Shown piece after piece: positions 40,613 through 50,125 of a DNA stretch of 64,000 nucleotides; position 1 is the stretch's first letter, and every line of letters starts with the position of its first letter. The stretch is from Streptomyces tendae (GTDB taxonomy: Bacteria; Actinomycetota; Actinomycetes; Streptomycetales; Streptomycetaceae): NCBI RefSeq assembly GCF_008632955.1, contig NZ_CP043959.1, positions 1,488,001 through 1,552,000 on the forward strand, given 5' to 3'. The position numbers and the translations under genes are program-made. Under the pieces are notes generated by a model. It saw nothing but the letters and a program-made list of their open reading frames with translations. It was not told the origin of the DNA and made no database searches.

Positions 40613-40644
40613 CGGCGTTGTGCGTGCGCGGCGGACCGCGCCCG

Positions 40645-41499
40645 TCAGGGGACGCGCGCGACGAGGTACCGGAACACGTTCGGCATCCACACCGTGCCGT
40701 CCGGGCGCTGGTACGGGTGCAGCGCCTCGGTCAGCTCCTTGTCCACCTGCACCTGGTCGGTGGCGCTGATCGCCGGGTCGAACAGGCCCGTCGACTTCAG
40801 GCCCCGTAGGGCGCTGTCCGGGTCGGCGTAGCCGAAGGGGCAGGCCACCCGCCCCGAACCATCGGGCCGCAGTCCGGCCCGCTCGGCGACCCGCTCCAGG
40901 TCGTCCCGTTCGGTGGGGCGCCAGGCCTCCGCGCCGCGCAGCGGGTCCGCCAGCTTGGCGGCCACCCGCAGCACGGCCGCCGTGGCACACCGCTCGGGCG
41001 GGCCCCAGCCGGCCAGCACCACGGCCGCCCCGCGCCCGGCGAGCGGCACGGCCTCGGCGAGCAGGTCGCCCAGCCCTTCCGCGTCGCCCGCCAGGCAGCC
41101 GATCGGCTCGAAGGCGGTCACCACGGTGTACCGCCGTACACCGGCGGGGGCGGCCTCGGCGGGCGAGCCCCGCACGATCCGGGTGTCCGTGCGCGCGTGC
41201 GGGTCCCGCTCGTCCGGCAGCAGCCGTTCGCGGGCGAGGTCCAGCCGGTCGGTCGAGGTGTCGACACCGGTGATCGTGGCGCCGCGCGAGGCCGCCATCA
41301 GCAGGGCCAGTCCGGAGCCGCAGCCGAGGCCGAGCAGCCGGGTCGAGGGGCCCACGTCCAGACGCTCGTACACCGCTTCGTACAGCGGTACGAGCATCCG
41401 CTCCTGTATCTCGGACCAGTCACGCGCGCGTGCCCGCAGGTCGACGCGCGGGGCGGGCCCCGTGCGAGACGGGTGCTGCCGCACGAGCGTAGGTGTCAT
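40645..41499 (-). CDS. SAM-dependent methyltransferase, unknown substrate
   Basis: The 284-residue product has a class I methyltransferase core: RLLGLGCGSGLALLMAA (motif I), TGVDTSTDRLDLARERL (motif II) and an AVPLAGRGAAVVLAGWG segment. The C-terminal part (WRPTERDDLERVAERAG) is typical of small-molecule methyltransferases, but I cannot name a substrate. Start is the ATG at 41499; a TTG five codons earlier is possible, and no SD is visible for either. Confidence 0.8.
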   Translation of the reverse strand: MTPTLVRQHPSRTGPAPRVDLRARARDWSEIQERMLVPLYEAVYERLDVGPSTRLLGLGCGSGLALLMAASRGATITGVDTSTDRLDLARERLLPDERDPHARTDTRIVRGSPAEAAPAGVRRYTVVTAFEPIGCLAGDAEGLGDLLAEAVPLAGRGAAVVLAGWGPPERCATAAVLRVAAKLADPLRGAEAWRPTERDDLERVAERAGLRPDGSGRVACPFGYADPDSALRGLKSTGLFDPAISATDQVQVDKELTEALHPYQRPDGTVWMPNVFRYLVARVP

Positions 41500-42087
41500 A
41501 GGTAAGCGCCCCAATCAGCCGAGAAGTTGCCGCAGTGCCCATTTCCCTGGCCCCCGTGCAGTGCGCCCGCACAGCCCCCGTATGCCAGGTAACTCCGCAC
41601 TCGTCGTGTCGTCCAGTGGAAGGGGGCGGCTGTTTGGTAGTTGCTCGTGCCAGAGGCAAGAATTCACATTCCGGTAATCGGGGACCGCCCGCCCGGCCAC
41701 GGCGAGGACGTCGGTGGGAGGGTTCCGGCCACCGGTGACGGGGCGTGAACGTCCCGGGGGAGGGGCGGTGCGCGGCCGCACAGGGGGAGGCGGTAGGTTC
41801 GTCGGTCACGGCGTTCCGGGTGAACCGGACGCCGCCCGGCGCCGCGACGGCGTCCGAAAGGCCTCTTGCGCATCGAGGAGGCTCACGCGCACCGGCGCGT
41901 GGAGACCGGATACGCGCGGGGGCGTACGTCAGTCTACGCACCACCTTGAGATGACCTGCGAGGCTTCTCCGCAGATCAGCGCACCCGTGCTCGTCAGGAC
42001 GCATCAGTGCCAACTGACTGGTACGTGCAAATTATTTGGGATGCCCCGGAATCGGAACACAGGGGCACCCCGGCTCGTTGTCATTAC
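41500..42087. other. 588-bp intergenic region, no gene seen
   Basis: Between the divergent methyltransferase and SprT-like genes there is no ORF with a credible start and composition. AT-richer patches at 41630-41680 (AAGAATTCACATTCCGG) and 42026-42050 probably hold promoters. I see no strong inverted repeat. Confidence 0.45.
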
Positions 42088-42684
42088 GTGAGCACGACAC
42101 AGACACCACCTGTTCTCGCCGCAGAGCTGGCAGAGGCGTGGGCCGACATTCAGCGGTACCACCCCGAATTGCCCGATCTTGCCGCGCCCGAGTCCCTGAT
42201 CGGGGAGTCGTCGTCCGCCTGCGGTCACGAGCTCTCCTTCGAGCGACTGCTGCACGAGGCAGTCCACGGCATCGCCGCCGCGCGCGGCGTGCGCGACACA
42301 TCCCGAGCCGGCCGGTACCACAACCGCAGGTTCCTGGCGATCGCCGAGGAGCTGGGCCTGGACCACCCCGAGGAGCCGCATCCGAGCAGTGGCTTCTCGC
42401 TGGTCACGCTCACCCCCGAGGCGAAGCGCCGCTACCGTCCGACCACGGAGCGTCTCCAGCGGGCCCTGAAGGCCCACATGGCGGCGACCGCGGGCGACAC
42501 CGCCCGCAGCTTCCGTGGTCCGGCCGCGCGGCACGGCTCGTCCGGCGGCGGCGTACGCGTCAAGGCGGTCTGCGACTGCGGCCGCAACGTACGCGTCGTG
42601 CCGTCGGTGCTGGCGCAGGCGCCCATCGTCTGCGGCGGCTGCGGAAAGCCGTTCCGTATCCCGGAAGTCGTAGCGGCGAGCTGA
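42088..42684 (+). CDS. SprT-like zinc protein
   Basis: The 198-residue protein contains HEAVH (HExxH) in LSFERLLHEAVHGIAAARG followed by RYHNRRFLAIAEELG, the layout of SprT-like metallopeptidases, and a C-terminal zinc ribbon with two Cys pairs (CDCG and CGGCG). Whether it is a protease is unknown. GTG at 42088 is chosen; upstream codons look unrelated. A terminator overlaps the stop codon. Confidence 0.75.
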   Translation: MSTTQTPPVLAAELAEAWADIQRYHPELPDLAAPESLIGESSSACGHELSFERLLHEAVHGIAAARGVRDTSRAGRYHNRRFLAIAEELGLDHPEEPHPSSGFSLVTLTPEAKRRYRPTTERLQRALKAHMAATAGDTARSFRGPAARHGSSGGGVRVKAVCDCGRNVRVVPSVLAQAPIVCGGCGKPFRIPEVVAAS

Positions 42685-42718
42685 GGCTCCGGCACCTCGT
42701 GGGTGCCGGGGCCTCAGC
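42680..42718. terminator. Terminator overlapping the SprT-like gene stop
   Basis: GCTGAGGCTCCGGCACC (42680-42696) pairs with GGTGCCGGGGCCTCAGC (42702-42718), 17-bp stem with one mismatch and a 5-nt loop. The TGA at 42682 lies within the left arm. Confidence 0.75.
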
Positions 42719-42964
42719 CCCGTCGACACCGGGCGCACCCGACGCGCGATCATCGGCGCCGGGTGCCGCTTCGTCGTGCCCATGTGCCCGCACCCCACGG
42801 CAGGCCGGCCCCTCGGGGTGTGGCACAATGGCTAGCTGTACTCGACAGCCGCACAGGACCCCTCTCTCCTCCGGCTGACGCGTCCATCGGGCACTCGGGT
42901 ACCGCAACCCCACGCGGCTCTCTCGCCGTGCCCAACCACGTCAAATCCAGGAGAACCCACTCCC

Positions 42965-43384
42965 GTGGCAGTCAAGATCAAGTTGAAGCGTCTGGGCAAG
43001 ATCCGTTCGCCTCACTACCGCATCGTCGTCGCCGACTCCCGTACCCGCCGTGACGGCCGGGCCATCGAGGAGATCGGCAAGTACCACCCGACGTACAACC
43101 CGTCGGTGATCGAGGTCGACGGCGACCGCGTGGCGTACTGGCTCTCCGTCGGCGCCCAGCCGACCGAGCCCGTGCTCGCCATCCTGAAGAAGACCGGCGA
43201 CTGGCAGAAGTTCAAGGGCGAGCCCGCCCCCGCGCCCCTGCTGCAGCAGCCCGAGAAGGCCGCCCGTCCGTCCTTCGAGGCGATCGGCGGCGACGACGAG
43301 GGCAAGGGTGAGGCCATCACCCAGAAGAAGAAGGCTGAGAAGAAGGACGAGGCTTCCGCCGAGTCCGCGTCGACCGAGGCCTGA
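42965..43384 (+). CDS. rpsP: 30S ribosomal protein S16
   Basis: The first 80 residues are S16 ([40 protein letters not shown]); about 50 further residues form an acidic, Lys/Glu/Ala-rich extension normal in actinobacteria (139 total). GTG at 42965 has an AGGAGAA SD. It heads the rpsP-KH-rimM-trmD cluster for ribosome and tRNA maturation. Confidence 0.97.
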   Translation: MAVKIKLKRLGKIRSPHYRIVVADSRTRRDGRAIEEIGKYHPTYNPSVIEVDGDRVAYWLSVGAQPTEPVLAILKKTGDWQKFKGEPAPAPLLQQPEKAARPSFEAIGGDDEGKGEAITQKKKAEKKDEASAESASTEA

Positions 43385-43386
43385 GC

Positions 43387-43626
43387 ATGCTCGAGGAGGC
43401 TCTCGAGCACCTCGTGAAGGGCATCGTCGACAACCCTGACGATGTGCAGGTCGCCTCGCGCAACCTGCGTCGCGGTCGCGTGCTCGAGGTCCGGGTCCAC
43501 CCGGACGACCTCGGCAAGGTGATCGGCCGCAACGGCCGCACCGCACGCGCTCTGCGTACCGTCGTGGGCGCCATCGGCGGCCGCGGTGTCCGCGTCGACC
43601 TCGTCGACGTGGACCACGTCCGCTGA
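43387..43626 (+). CDS. khpA: KH-domain RNA-binding protein (KhpA-like)
   Basis: The 79-residue product is one KH domain with the GxxG loop in [16 protein letters not shown]. Such KhpA/YlqC proteins bind RNA, often with KhpB. It begins 2 bp after the rpsP stop, so coupling is likely. Confidence 0.93.
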   Translation: MLEEALEHLVKGIVDNPDDVQVASRNLRRGRVLEVRVHPDDLGKVIGRNGRTARALRTVVGAIGGRGVRVDLVDVDHVR

Positions 43627-43709
43627 CGCCGCAAGCAGCACCGGCTCGGGCCGGGGAGGGCCACTGGGCCGTCCCCGGCCCGCAGTCGTATGACAGGAGA
43701 TCGAACACA

Positions 43710-44270
43710 GTGCAGCTGGTAGTCGCTCGTATCGGCCGCGCCCATGGCATCAAGGGCGAGGTCACCGTCGAGGTCCGTACCGATGAGCCGGAGCTGAGGC
43801 TCGGGCCCGGCGCCGTCCTGGCCACCGACCCCGCATCCGCAGGGCCGCTGACCATCGCGACCGGCCGGGTGCACAGCGGCCGCCTCCTGCTGCGCTTCGA
43901 GGGCGTCCACGACCGCACCGGCGCCGAGGCGCTGCGCAACACTCTCCTGATCGCCGACGTCGACCCGGAGGAGATGCCCGAGGGTGAGGACGAGTACTAC
44001 GACCACCAGCTGATCGACCTCGACGTCGTCACCGAGGACGGCGAGACGGTCGGCCGGATCACCGAGATCTCCCATCTGCCCACCCAGGACCTCTTCGTCG
44101 TCGAGCGCCCGGACGGCAGTGAGGTGTTCGTGCCCTTCGTCGAGGAGATCGTCGCCGAGATCGACCTCGAGGAGCAGCGTGCGGTGATCACCCCGCCGCC
44201 CGGCCTGATCGACGACCGCGCCGAGGTCGCCTCGTCCCGGGATGCCTCGGAGTCCGGGGACGACGCCTGA
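43710..44270 (+). CDS. rimM: 16S rRNA processing protein RimM
   Basis: RimM assists 30S head assembly by binding S19. The 186-residue product has the N-terminal [18 protein letters not shown] and a PRC-barrel with [17 protein letters not shown] and [14 protein letters not shown]. The C-terminus is extended by about 20 residues. GTG at 43710; its stop overlaps the trmD ATG by one base. Confidence 0.95.
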   Translation: MQLVVARIGRAHGIKGEVTVEVRTDEPELRLGPGAVLATDPASAGPLTIATGRVHSGRLLLRFEGVHDRTGAEALRNTLLIADVDPEEMPEGEDEYYDHQLIDLDVVTEDGETVGRITEISHLPTQDLFVVERPDGSEVFVPFVEEIVAEIDLEEQRAVITPPPGLIDDRAEVASSRDASESGDDA

Positions 44271-45103
44271 TGCGGCTCGACGTCGTCACGATCTTCCCTG
44301 AGTACCTCGACCCGCTGAACGTCTCCCTCGTCGGCAAGGCACGCGCGCGCGGACAGCTCGACGTGCACGTCCACGACCTGCGCTCCTGGACCTACGACCG
44401 GCACAACACGGTCGACGACACCCCGTACGGCGGCGGCCCCGGCATGGTCATGAAGACCGAGCCCTGGGGCGACGCGCTGGACGCGGTCCTGGCGGACGGC
44501 TACGAGAGCGGCTCGGGCGAGCCCGCCCTGATCGTTCCCACCCCGAGCGGCCGCCCCTTCACCCAGGAACTGGCCGTCCACCTCTCTGAACGGCCCTGGC
44601 TGATCTTCACCCCGGCCCGCTACGAAGGCATCGACCGCCGCGTCGTCGACGAGTACGCGACCCGCATGCCGGTGTACGAGGTGTCCATCGGCGACTACGT
44701 CCTGGCCGGCGGCGAGGCCGCGGTCCTCGTCGTCACCGAGGCGGTGGCGCGGCTCCTCCCGGGCGTCCTCGGGAACGCCGAGTCGCACCGCGACGACTCC
44801 TTCGCCCCCGGAGCCATGGCCAACCTGCTGGAAGGCCCGGTCTACACCAAGCCGCCCGCCTGGCGCGGCCGCGAGATCCCGGACGTGCTGCTCAGCGGCC
44901 ACCACGGGAAGATCGCGCGCTGGCGGCGCGACGAGGCGCTGCGCCGGACCACCACCCACCGCCCCGACCTCATCGAGCACTGCGACCCCAAGGCCTTCGA
45001 CAAGAAGGACCGGGAGATGCTGTCCATCCTCGGCTGGGAACCGGACCCCGAGGGGGAGCCGTACGGTCGATTTTGGCGCAGGACCGACGGCGTGGAACAA
45101 TAG
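44270..45103 (+). CDS. trmD: tRNA (guanine37-N1)-methyltransferase
   Basis: TrmD methylates G37 of tRNAs with a SPOUT knot. The 277-residue protein has [41 protein letters not shown] and SIGDYVLAGGEAAVLVV. It is coupled to rimM by a 1-bp overlap (TGATG). Confidence 0.96.
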   Translation: MRLDVVTIFPEYLDPLNVSLVGKARARGQLDVHVHDLRSWTYDRHNTVDDTPYGGGPGMVMKTEPWGDALDAVLADGYESGSGEPALIVPTPSGRPFTQELAVHLSERPWLIFTPARYEGIDRRVVDEYATRMPVYEVSIGDYVLAGGEAAVLVVTEAVARLLPGVLGNAESHRDDSFAPGAMANLLEGPVYTKPPAWRGREIPDVLLSGHHGKIARWRRDEALRRTTTHRPDLIEHCDPKAFDKKDREMLSILGWEPDPEGEPYGRFWRRTDGVEQ

Positions 45104-45233
45104 GCCGCTGTTGTGCGCCGTCCGGCGAGCGCCCCTGCCGCAGGGGGACACGACGCCGCTCCGACCGCACAGCCCAGATCCGAAACCCAAGTGCCGTTGA
45201 TGACCTGCGGCATCAGCGAAGAAAGCAGACGAC

Positions 45234-45584
45234 ATGTCTCACCTGCTCGACTCCGTCGACACCGCGTCGCTCCGCAGCGACGTCCCGGACTTCCGTCCCG
45301 GCGACACCGTCAACGTCCACGTGCGCGTCATCGAGGGCAACCGCTCCCGTGTGCAGCAGTTCAAGGGCGTGGTGATCCGCCGCCAGGGTTCCGGCGTGCG
45401 CGAGACCTTCACGGTCCGCAAGGTCTCCTTCTCCGTCGGCGTCGAGCGCACCTTCCCGGTGCACACCCCGATCGTGGAGAAGATCGAGCTCGTCACCAAG
45501 GGTGACGTCCGCCGCGCCAAGCTGTACTACCTCCGTGAGCTCCGCGGCAAGGCCGCGAAGATCAAGGAGAAGCGCGAGAACTGA
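45234..45584 (+). CDS. rplS: 50S ribosomal protein L19
   Basis: The 116-residue protein contains the L19 signature [20 protein letters not shown] and [19 protein letters not shown]. The 130-bp gap after trmD carries its own RBS (AGAAAGCAG) and perhaps a promoter. The sip cluster follows 45 bp later. Confidence 0.97.
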   Translation: MSHLLDSVDTASLRSDVPDFRPGDTVNVHVRVIEGNRSRVQQFKGVVIRRQGSGVRETFTVRKVSFSVGVERTFPVHTPIVEKIELVTKGDVRRAKLYYLRELRGKAAKIKEKREN

Positions 45585-45629
45585 GCGCTTTACCGGCGTC
45601 ACATCGCGGCCGGATAGCATCTGGCCCCG

Positions 45630-46358
45630 ATGGACACCGAAGCACAGCCGACGGAGCGCGACCGCTCTCTCCCCCCGGACCCCGAGGACTCCTCGGCGAG
45701 ACCGGGGCCGGAGGGGCGGTCGCGTTCCGCGTTGCTGTCGCGCGTCACGGACCAGCTGCCCGGCGGACGGATCACCCTGACCCTGTTGCTCTGCCTGCTG
45801 TTCCTGCTGGCGGTCAACACGTTCGTGGCGCGGCCCTTCGAGATCCCGAGCGGATCGATGGAGAAGGGATTGAGGGTCGGGGACCGCGTTCTCGTAAACA
45901 AGTTGGCGTACCGCTTCGGCGACGGGCCGCACCGCGGCGACGTGATTGTGTTCGACGGCACCGGGTATTTCGGTGACGCCGACTACATCAAACGGGTTGT
46001 CGGGGTGGGCGGGGACCACATCGTCTGCTGCGACGGGGAGGGGAGGATCCGGGTGAACGGCCGGTCGGTCGACGAGTCAAGCTTCCTGTTCCCCGGCGAC
46101 AGTCCCTCCACGGTGCGCTTCGACGTGGTCGTCCCCGAAGGACGGCTGTTCGTCCTCGGTGACCACCGCGGCAACTCCAGCGACTCCCGCGACCACCTCG
46201 GCTCGCCCGGCGGGGGCATGATCCCCGTGGCGGAGGTCGTCGGCCGTGCCGACGCCGTCGTCTGGCCGTTCGGCCACGCCGGCCGTCTGGAGCGGCCCGA
46301 CGCCTACGCGCGCGTACCGGCTGCGGACCCCTCCGCGACGGGGGGCCGCCATGGGTAA
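45630..46358 (+). CDS. sipW: Type I signal peptidase SipW
   Basis: One of four consecutive type I signal peptidases that cleave secretory precursors at the membrane. The 242-residue protein has one N-terminal TM (LTLLLCLLFLLAVNTFVA), then box B IPSGSMEKGL with catalytic Ser, and box D DYIKRVVGVGGD with catalytic Lys, box E GDHRGNSSDSRD. It lacks the C-terminal TM of the other three. Its stop overlaps the sipX start by 8 bp. Confidence 0.93.
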   Translation: MDTEAQPTERDRSLPPDPEDSSARPGPEGRSRSALLSRVTDQLPGGRITLTLLLCLLFLLAVNTFVARPFEIPSGSMEKGLRVGDRVLVNKLAYRFGDGPHRGDVIVFDGTGYFGDADYIKRVVGVGGDHIVCCDGEGRIRVNGRSVDESSFLFPGDSPSTVRFDVVVPEGRLFVLGDHRGNSSDSRDHLGSPGGGMIPVAEVVGRADAVVWPFGHAGRLERPDAYARVPAADPSATGGRHG

Positions 46359-47451
46359 CCGCGGACGGCCCCGCGGCGTCCCCGAGAGCGCCGCCGAGAA
46401 CCTGCTTCCCACCGGCTCGCGCCGTGCCGTCGTCCCCTCCTCCGGCCGCACCCGGGCCGAACGGCGCAAGCTCCAGCGCAAGGTCAAGCGCCGCCGCAGG
46501 CGTAGCGCCGTCAAGGAGATCCCGCTCCTCATCGGTGTCGCCGTCCTGATCGCGCTGGTGCTGAAGACGTTTCTCGTGCAGGCGTTCGTCATCCCGTCCG
46601 GCTCCATGGAGCAGACGATCCAGATCGGCGACCGGGTCCTGGTCGACAAGCTCACCCCCTGGTTCGGCTCCAGGCCGCAGCGCGGGGACGTCGTCGTGTT
46701 CAAGGACCCCGGTGGCTGGCTCCAAGGGGAGCAGACCACGCCCCAGAAGGACGACCCGGTCGGCATCAAGCAGATCAAGGAAGGCCTCACCTTCATCGGT
46801 CTGCTGCCGTCGGAGGACGAGAAGGACCTGATCAAGCGGGTCGTCGGGGTCGGCGGCGACCGCGTCCGGTGCTGCGACACCCAGGGCCGGGTCACCGTCA
46901 ACGGCGTCCCGCTGAACGAGGACTACCTCTACCCCGGCAACGCCCCCTCGCTGACCCCCTTCGACGTCACCGTGCCGGAGGGCCGGCTGTGGGTGATGGG
47001 CGACCACCGGGCGAACTCCGCGGATTCCCGCGTCCACCAGAACTCCGGTTACGGCGGCACCGTCTCCGAGGACGAGGTGGTGGGCCGCGCCATGGTCATC
47101 GCCTGGCCGCTCGGCCACTGGACCACCCTCGACGAGCCCGCCGCCTACGCCGCCGTGTCCGACTCGGTGCCCGGGTCGAACGCCGGCGCCGCGCTGTCGC
47201 ATAGGGTTGCCCCGGACGATCCCAGCCAACGTGAAGGAATTGTCCAGCTCCCGAGCCCTGCGGAACTCCCGCTCGTTATGGGAGTGGTGGGCCTGCGCCG
47301 GGCATGGCGCGGGCGGCGGCAGAGAGTGAGGAGTCGGTGTGGGGGATGTGGCGGTAGGCGCACGGTCCGGTCAGGGAGGCGAGGAGCACCGCGGACGCCC
47401 CGCGGAACCGGGCGACCCGGCCGCGGCCAACGCCGCGTTCTCCGGGAATGA
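46351..47451 (+). CDS. sipX: Type I signal peptidase SipX
   Basis: The 366-residue protein has a basic N-terminus (KLQRKVKRRRRRSAVK), one clear TM (LLIGVAVLIALVLKTFLVQA), IPSGSMEQTI with catalytic Ser, DLIKRVVGVGGDRV with catalytic Lys, and GDHRANSADSR. A weak C-terminal hydrophobic stretch follows (LPLVMGVVGLRR). The last ~40 residues are Arg/Gly-rich and overlap the start of sipY by 113 bp, as if an original stop had been lost. Confidence 0.88.
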   Translation: MGNRGRPRGVPESAAENLLPTGSRRAVVPSSGRTRAERRKLQRKVKRRRRRSAVKEIPLLIGVAVLIALVLKTFLVQAFVIPSGSMEQTIQIGDRVLVDKLTPWFGSRPQRGDVVVFKDPGGWLQGEQTTPQKDDPVGIKQIKEGLTFIGLLPSEDEKDLIKRVVGVGGDRVRCCDTQGRVTVNGVPLNEDYLYPGNAPSLTPFDVTVPEGRLWVMGDHRANSADSRVHQNSGYGGTVSEDEVVGRAMVIAWPLGHWTTLDEPAAYAAVSDSVPGSNAGAALSHRVAPDDPSQREGIVQLPSPAELPLVMGVVGLRRAWRGRRQRVRSRCGGCGGRRTVRSGRRGAPRTPRGTGRPGRGQRRVLRE

Positions 47452-48325
47452 CGATCCGGCGGTCGAGGGCGGCGGAGTGAACGACGACGGGACGAGGACC
47501 GGTGACCAGGGACCGGACGACCCCCGGCCGAAGAAGCAGCAGCGCTCCTTCTGGAAGGAACTGCCGATCCTGATCGGCATCGCGCTCGTCCTGGCGCTGC
47601 TGATCAAGACGTTCCTCGTGCAGGCGTTCTCGATCCCCTCCGACTCCATGCAGAACACCCTGCAGCAGGGCGACCGGGTCCTGGTCGACAAGCTGACCCC
47701 CTGGTTCGGCTCCGAGCCGGAGCGGGGCGAGGTCGTCGTCTTCCACGACCCCGACAACTGGCTCGCGGGCGAGCCCACCCCCGACCCCAACCCGCTGCAG
47801 AAGGTCCTCAGCTGGATCGGCCTGATGCCGTCCGCGGAGGAGAAGGACCTGATCAAGCGGGTCGTCGGCGTCGGCGGCGACACGATCGAGTGCAAGGGCA
47901 CCGGCCCGCTGAAGGTCAACGGCAAGGCGCTCAACGAGCCGTACGTCTACCCCGGCAACACCCCGTGCAGCCAGGACGACCAGGGCGGCCAGTTCAAGGT
48001 CAAGGTGCCCGAGGGCCACATCTGGGTCATGGGCGACCACCGCCAGAACTCCCGCGACTCCCGCTACAACCAGGCGGACAAGAACCACGGCTTCGTCCCC
48101 GTCGACAAGGTCGTCGGCCGCGCCGTGGTCATCGCCTGGCCGGTCAACCGCTGGGACAACCTCCCCGTCCCGGACACCTTCGACCAGCCCGGTCTGAACA
48201 CGCAGTCCCAGGACGCGGCGGCCCTCTCGGTCGCGCCGCCCGCGCTCGCGGTGGCCGGTGCGGTGCCGTTCGTGCTGTGGCGGCGCCGCCGGGCCGGTGG
48301 GGGAGAGGGGCGCGGGGAGGGCTGA
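47339..48325 (+). CDS. sipY: Type I signal peptidase SipY
   Basis: The 328-residue enzyme has an acidic, Gly-rich N-terminal tail, a TM (LPILIGIALVLALLIKTFLV), IPSDSMQNTL with catalytic Ser, DLIKRVVGVGGDTI with catalytic Lys and GDHRQNSRDSR, and a C-terminal TM (ALAVAGAVPFVLW) as in S. lividans SipY. The GTG at 47339 has GAGGAG with ideal spacing, supporting this start; a GTG near 47478 would drop the tail. Confidence 0.92.
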   Translation: MGDVAVGARSGQGGEEHRGRPAEPGDPAAANAAFSGNDDPAVEGGGVNDDGTRTGDQGPDDPRPKKQQRSFWKELPILIGIALVLALLIKTFLVQAFSIPSDSMQNTLQQGDRVLVDKLTPWFGSEPERGEVVVFHDPDNWLAGEPTPDPNPLQKVLSWIGLMPSAEEKDLIKRVVGVGGDTIECKGTGPLKVNGKALNEPYVYPGNTPCSQDDQGGQFKVKVPEGHIWVMGDHRQNSRDSRYNQADKNHGFVPVDKVVGRAVVIAWPVNRWDNLPVPDTFDQPGLNTQSQDAAALSVAPPALAVAGAVPFVLWRRRRAGGGEGRGEG

Positions 48326-48351
48326 CCCGCCTGGGTACCGCCGGGTAGGGT
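48322..48351 (+). promoter_or_regulatory. sipZ leaderless promoter
   Basis: CTGACC (48322-48327), an 18-bp spacer and TAGGGT (48346-48351) lie 7 bp before the sipZ ATG, the arrangement of a leaderless Streptomyces promoter. No SD precedes sipZ. Confidence 0.55.
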
Positions 48352-48358
48352 GCCGCCT

Positions 48359-49138
48359 ATGAGTGGTCAGAGCACGACGCGTACGGTCCCGGGCAACGGT
48401 GGTTCCAACGGTGCCCGGGCACGGAGCGGCCGGACCGGGCAGGTCCTGTCCAACGTGGCCGTCGCGCTCGGGCTGGTGCTGTTCCTCGGCGGGTTCGCCT
48501 GGGGAGCGGTGGTCTACCGCCCCTACACCGTGCCGACCACCTCGATGGCTCCGACGATCGACGCCGGCGAGCGGGTGCTCGCCGAGCGCGTCGACGGAGA
48601 CGAGATCCGCCGCGGCGACGTCGTCGTCTTCAAGGACGCGACCTGGTCGAACGCCCCGATGGTCAAGCGGGTCGTCGCCGTCGGCGGCGACACCGTCGCC
48701 TGCTGCCAGGACGGCAAGCTGACGGTCAACGGCAAGGAGATCGACGAACCGTATCTCCCCGACGACCCGATGGCCCGGTCCGCCGTCTTCCCCGAGGTGA
48801 CCGTGCCGAAGGGCCGGTTGTTCCTGCTGGGTGACGAGCGCTCCGGGTCGCTCGACTCCACGGCCCACCTGACCGACGCCGCCGGCGGCACCGTCGCGCG
48901 CGACGCCGTCCGGGCGCGGGTCGACGCCGTGGTCTGGCCGATGGACGGCATGCTCGCCACACCCTCCGGCTTCGAACGGCTCGGCCCGCTCTCCACGCCC
49001 GGACCGCTGCCGACCGTGCTCGCCGCGGTGATCGGCGGCGCGGTGCTGGTGCTGGCGGGCGCCGCCTACGGACCCCTGGCCAAGCGCGCGGCCACGTCCC
49101 GCGCCCGGAGCGCCGCGGGGAGCACCGGTGGGCGCTGA
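48359..49138 (+). CDS. sipZ: Type I signal peptidase SipZ
   Basis: The 259-residue protein has an N-terminal TM (VLSNVAVALGLVLFLGGFAW), VPTTSMAPTI with catalytic Ser (T-T-S-M instead of the usual S/D before it), MVKRVVAVGGDTV with catalytic Lys, GDERSGSLDST, and a C-terminal TM (VLAAVIGGAVLVLAGAAYGP). The ATG at 48359 is preferred over GTG 48350 because of the leaderless promoter. Its end overlaps the NUDIX gene by 11 bp. Confidence 0.92.
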   Translation: MSGQSTTRTVPGNGGSNGARARSGRTGQVLSNVAVALGLVLFLGGFAWGAVVYRPYTVPTTSMAPTIDAGERVLAERVDGDEIRRGDVVVFKDATWSNAPMVKRVVAVGGDTVACCQDGKLTVNGKEIDEPYLPDDPMARSAVFPEVTVPKGRLFLLGDERSGSLDSTAHLTDAAGGTVARDAVRARVDAVVWPMDGMLATPSGFERLGPLSTPGPLPTVLAAVIGGAVLVLAGAAYGPLAKRAATSRARSAAGSTGGR

Positions 49139-49655
49139 CCCGCCGCCGGCCGCGCCCGACACCTACAGGGGCGGCCTGCGCAGGGTCGCCCGGGTCGTCC
49201 TGCTCGACCCGCAGGACCGCATCCTGCTGCTCCACGGCCACGAACCGGACGACCCCGGCACCGACTGGTGGTTCACGCCCGGCGGCGGCGTGGAGGGCGA
49301 CGAGACCCGTGCACAGGCCGCGCTCAGGGAACTCGCCGAGGAGACCGGCATCACCGACGTCGAACTCGGCCCCGTGCTGTGGCGGCGGCACTGCTCCTTC
49401 CCGTTCGCGGGCCGCCAGTGGGACCAGGACGAGTGGTACTTCCTGGCCCGCACGACCCAGACGGCGACCGCGGCGACGGCCCTGACCGAGCTGGAGCGGC
49501 GCAGCGTGGTCGGCGCACGCTGGTGGACGTGTCCGGAACTCGTCCGGGCCCGTGAGACGGTGTACCCGACCAAGCTCGCCGGGCTGCTGCGGCGACTGCT
49601 CGACGAAGGCCCCCCGGCCGCGCCCGTGACCCTGGACACCGAAATCGTCCGGTGA
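49128..49655 (+). CDS. NUDIX hydrolase
   Basis: The 175-residue protein carries the complete Nudix box from GGGVEGDETRAQAALRELAE to the following ETGI, which binds the metal-diphosphate. FTPGGGVE and VVLLDPQDRILLLHG are typical of housecleaning enzymes; the substrate cannot be told. GTG at 49128 overlaps sipZ, so the two are probably cotranscribed. Confidence 0.92.
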   Translation: MGADPPPAAPDTYRGGLRRVARVVLLDPQDRILLLHGHEPDDPGTDWWFTPGGGVEGDETRAQAALRELAEETGITDVELGPVLWRRHCSFPFAGRQWDQDEWYFLARTTQTATAATALTELERRSVVGARWWTCPELVRARETVYPTKLAGLLRRLLDEGPPAAPVTLDTEIVR

Positions 49656-49708
49656 CCGACGGGACTGGCGCACAATGGTGGGATCGCACGGCTGAAGGGG
49701 AACATGCC

Positions 49709-50017
49709 ATGAGCGCCGAGGACCTCGAGAAGTACGAGACCGAGATGGAGCTGAAGCTCTACCGGGAGTACCGCGATGTCGTCGGTCTGTTCAAATACGT
49801 GATCGAGACCGAGCGGCGCTTCTACCTCACCAACGACTACGAGATGCAGGTCCACTCGGTCCAGGGTGAAGTCTTCTTCGAAGTCTCCATGGCGGACGCC
49901 TGGGTCTGGGACATGTACCGGCCGGCCCGCTTCGTGAAGCAGGTACGCGTGCTCACGTTCAAGGACGTGAACATCGAGGAGCTGAACAAGAGCGACCTGG
50001 AACTGCCCAGCGGGTGA
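49709..50017 (+). CDS. DUF2469 protein
   Basis: The 102-residue acidic protein matches the actinobacterial DUF2469 family (SAEDLEKYETEMELKLYREY, VVGLFKYVIETERRFYLTND). Function is unknown. AAGGGGAAC precedes the ATG. Its place between NUDIX and yraN is conserved. Confidence 0.92.
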   Translation: MSAEDLEKYETEMELKLYREYRDVVGLFKYVIETERRFYLTNDYEMQVHSVQGEVFFEVSMADAWVWDMYRPARFVKQVRVLTFKDVNIEELNKSDLELPSG

Positions 50018-50125
50018 TCCCTCACCCTCGCGGGTGACGGAGTTGTCCACAGTCGCGGGGTTGTGCACCTGGGCCGACGATGATCGGCGGGATGCGTGAC
50101 GGTTGGCGCCGGAGGTGGTGCCGAC

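Noticed and set aside
41420..42013. 197-codon minus-strand frame upstream of the SprT-like gene
   Set aside because: Composition is random (Arg/Pro/Ala), no SD, and it overlaps the methyltransferase start region.
45630..49138. Four consecutive signal peptidase genes as a novel expansion
   Set aside because: The sipWXYZ cluster is already established in Streptomyces, so the tandem arrangement is not new.
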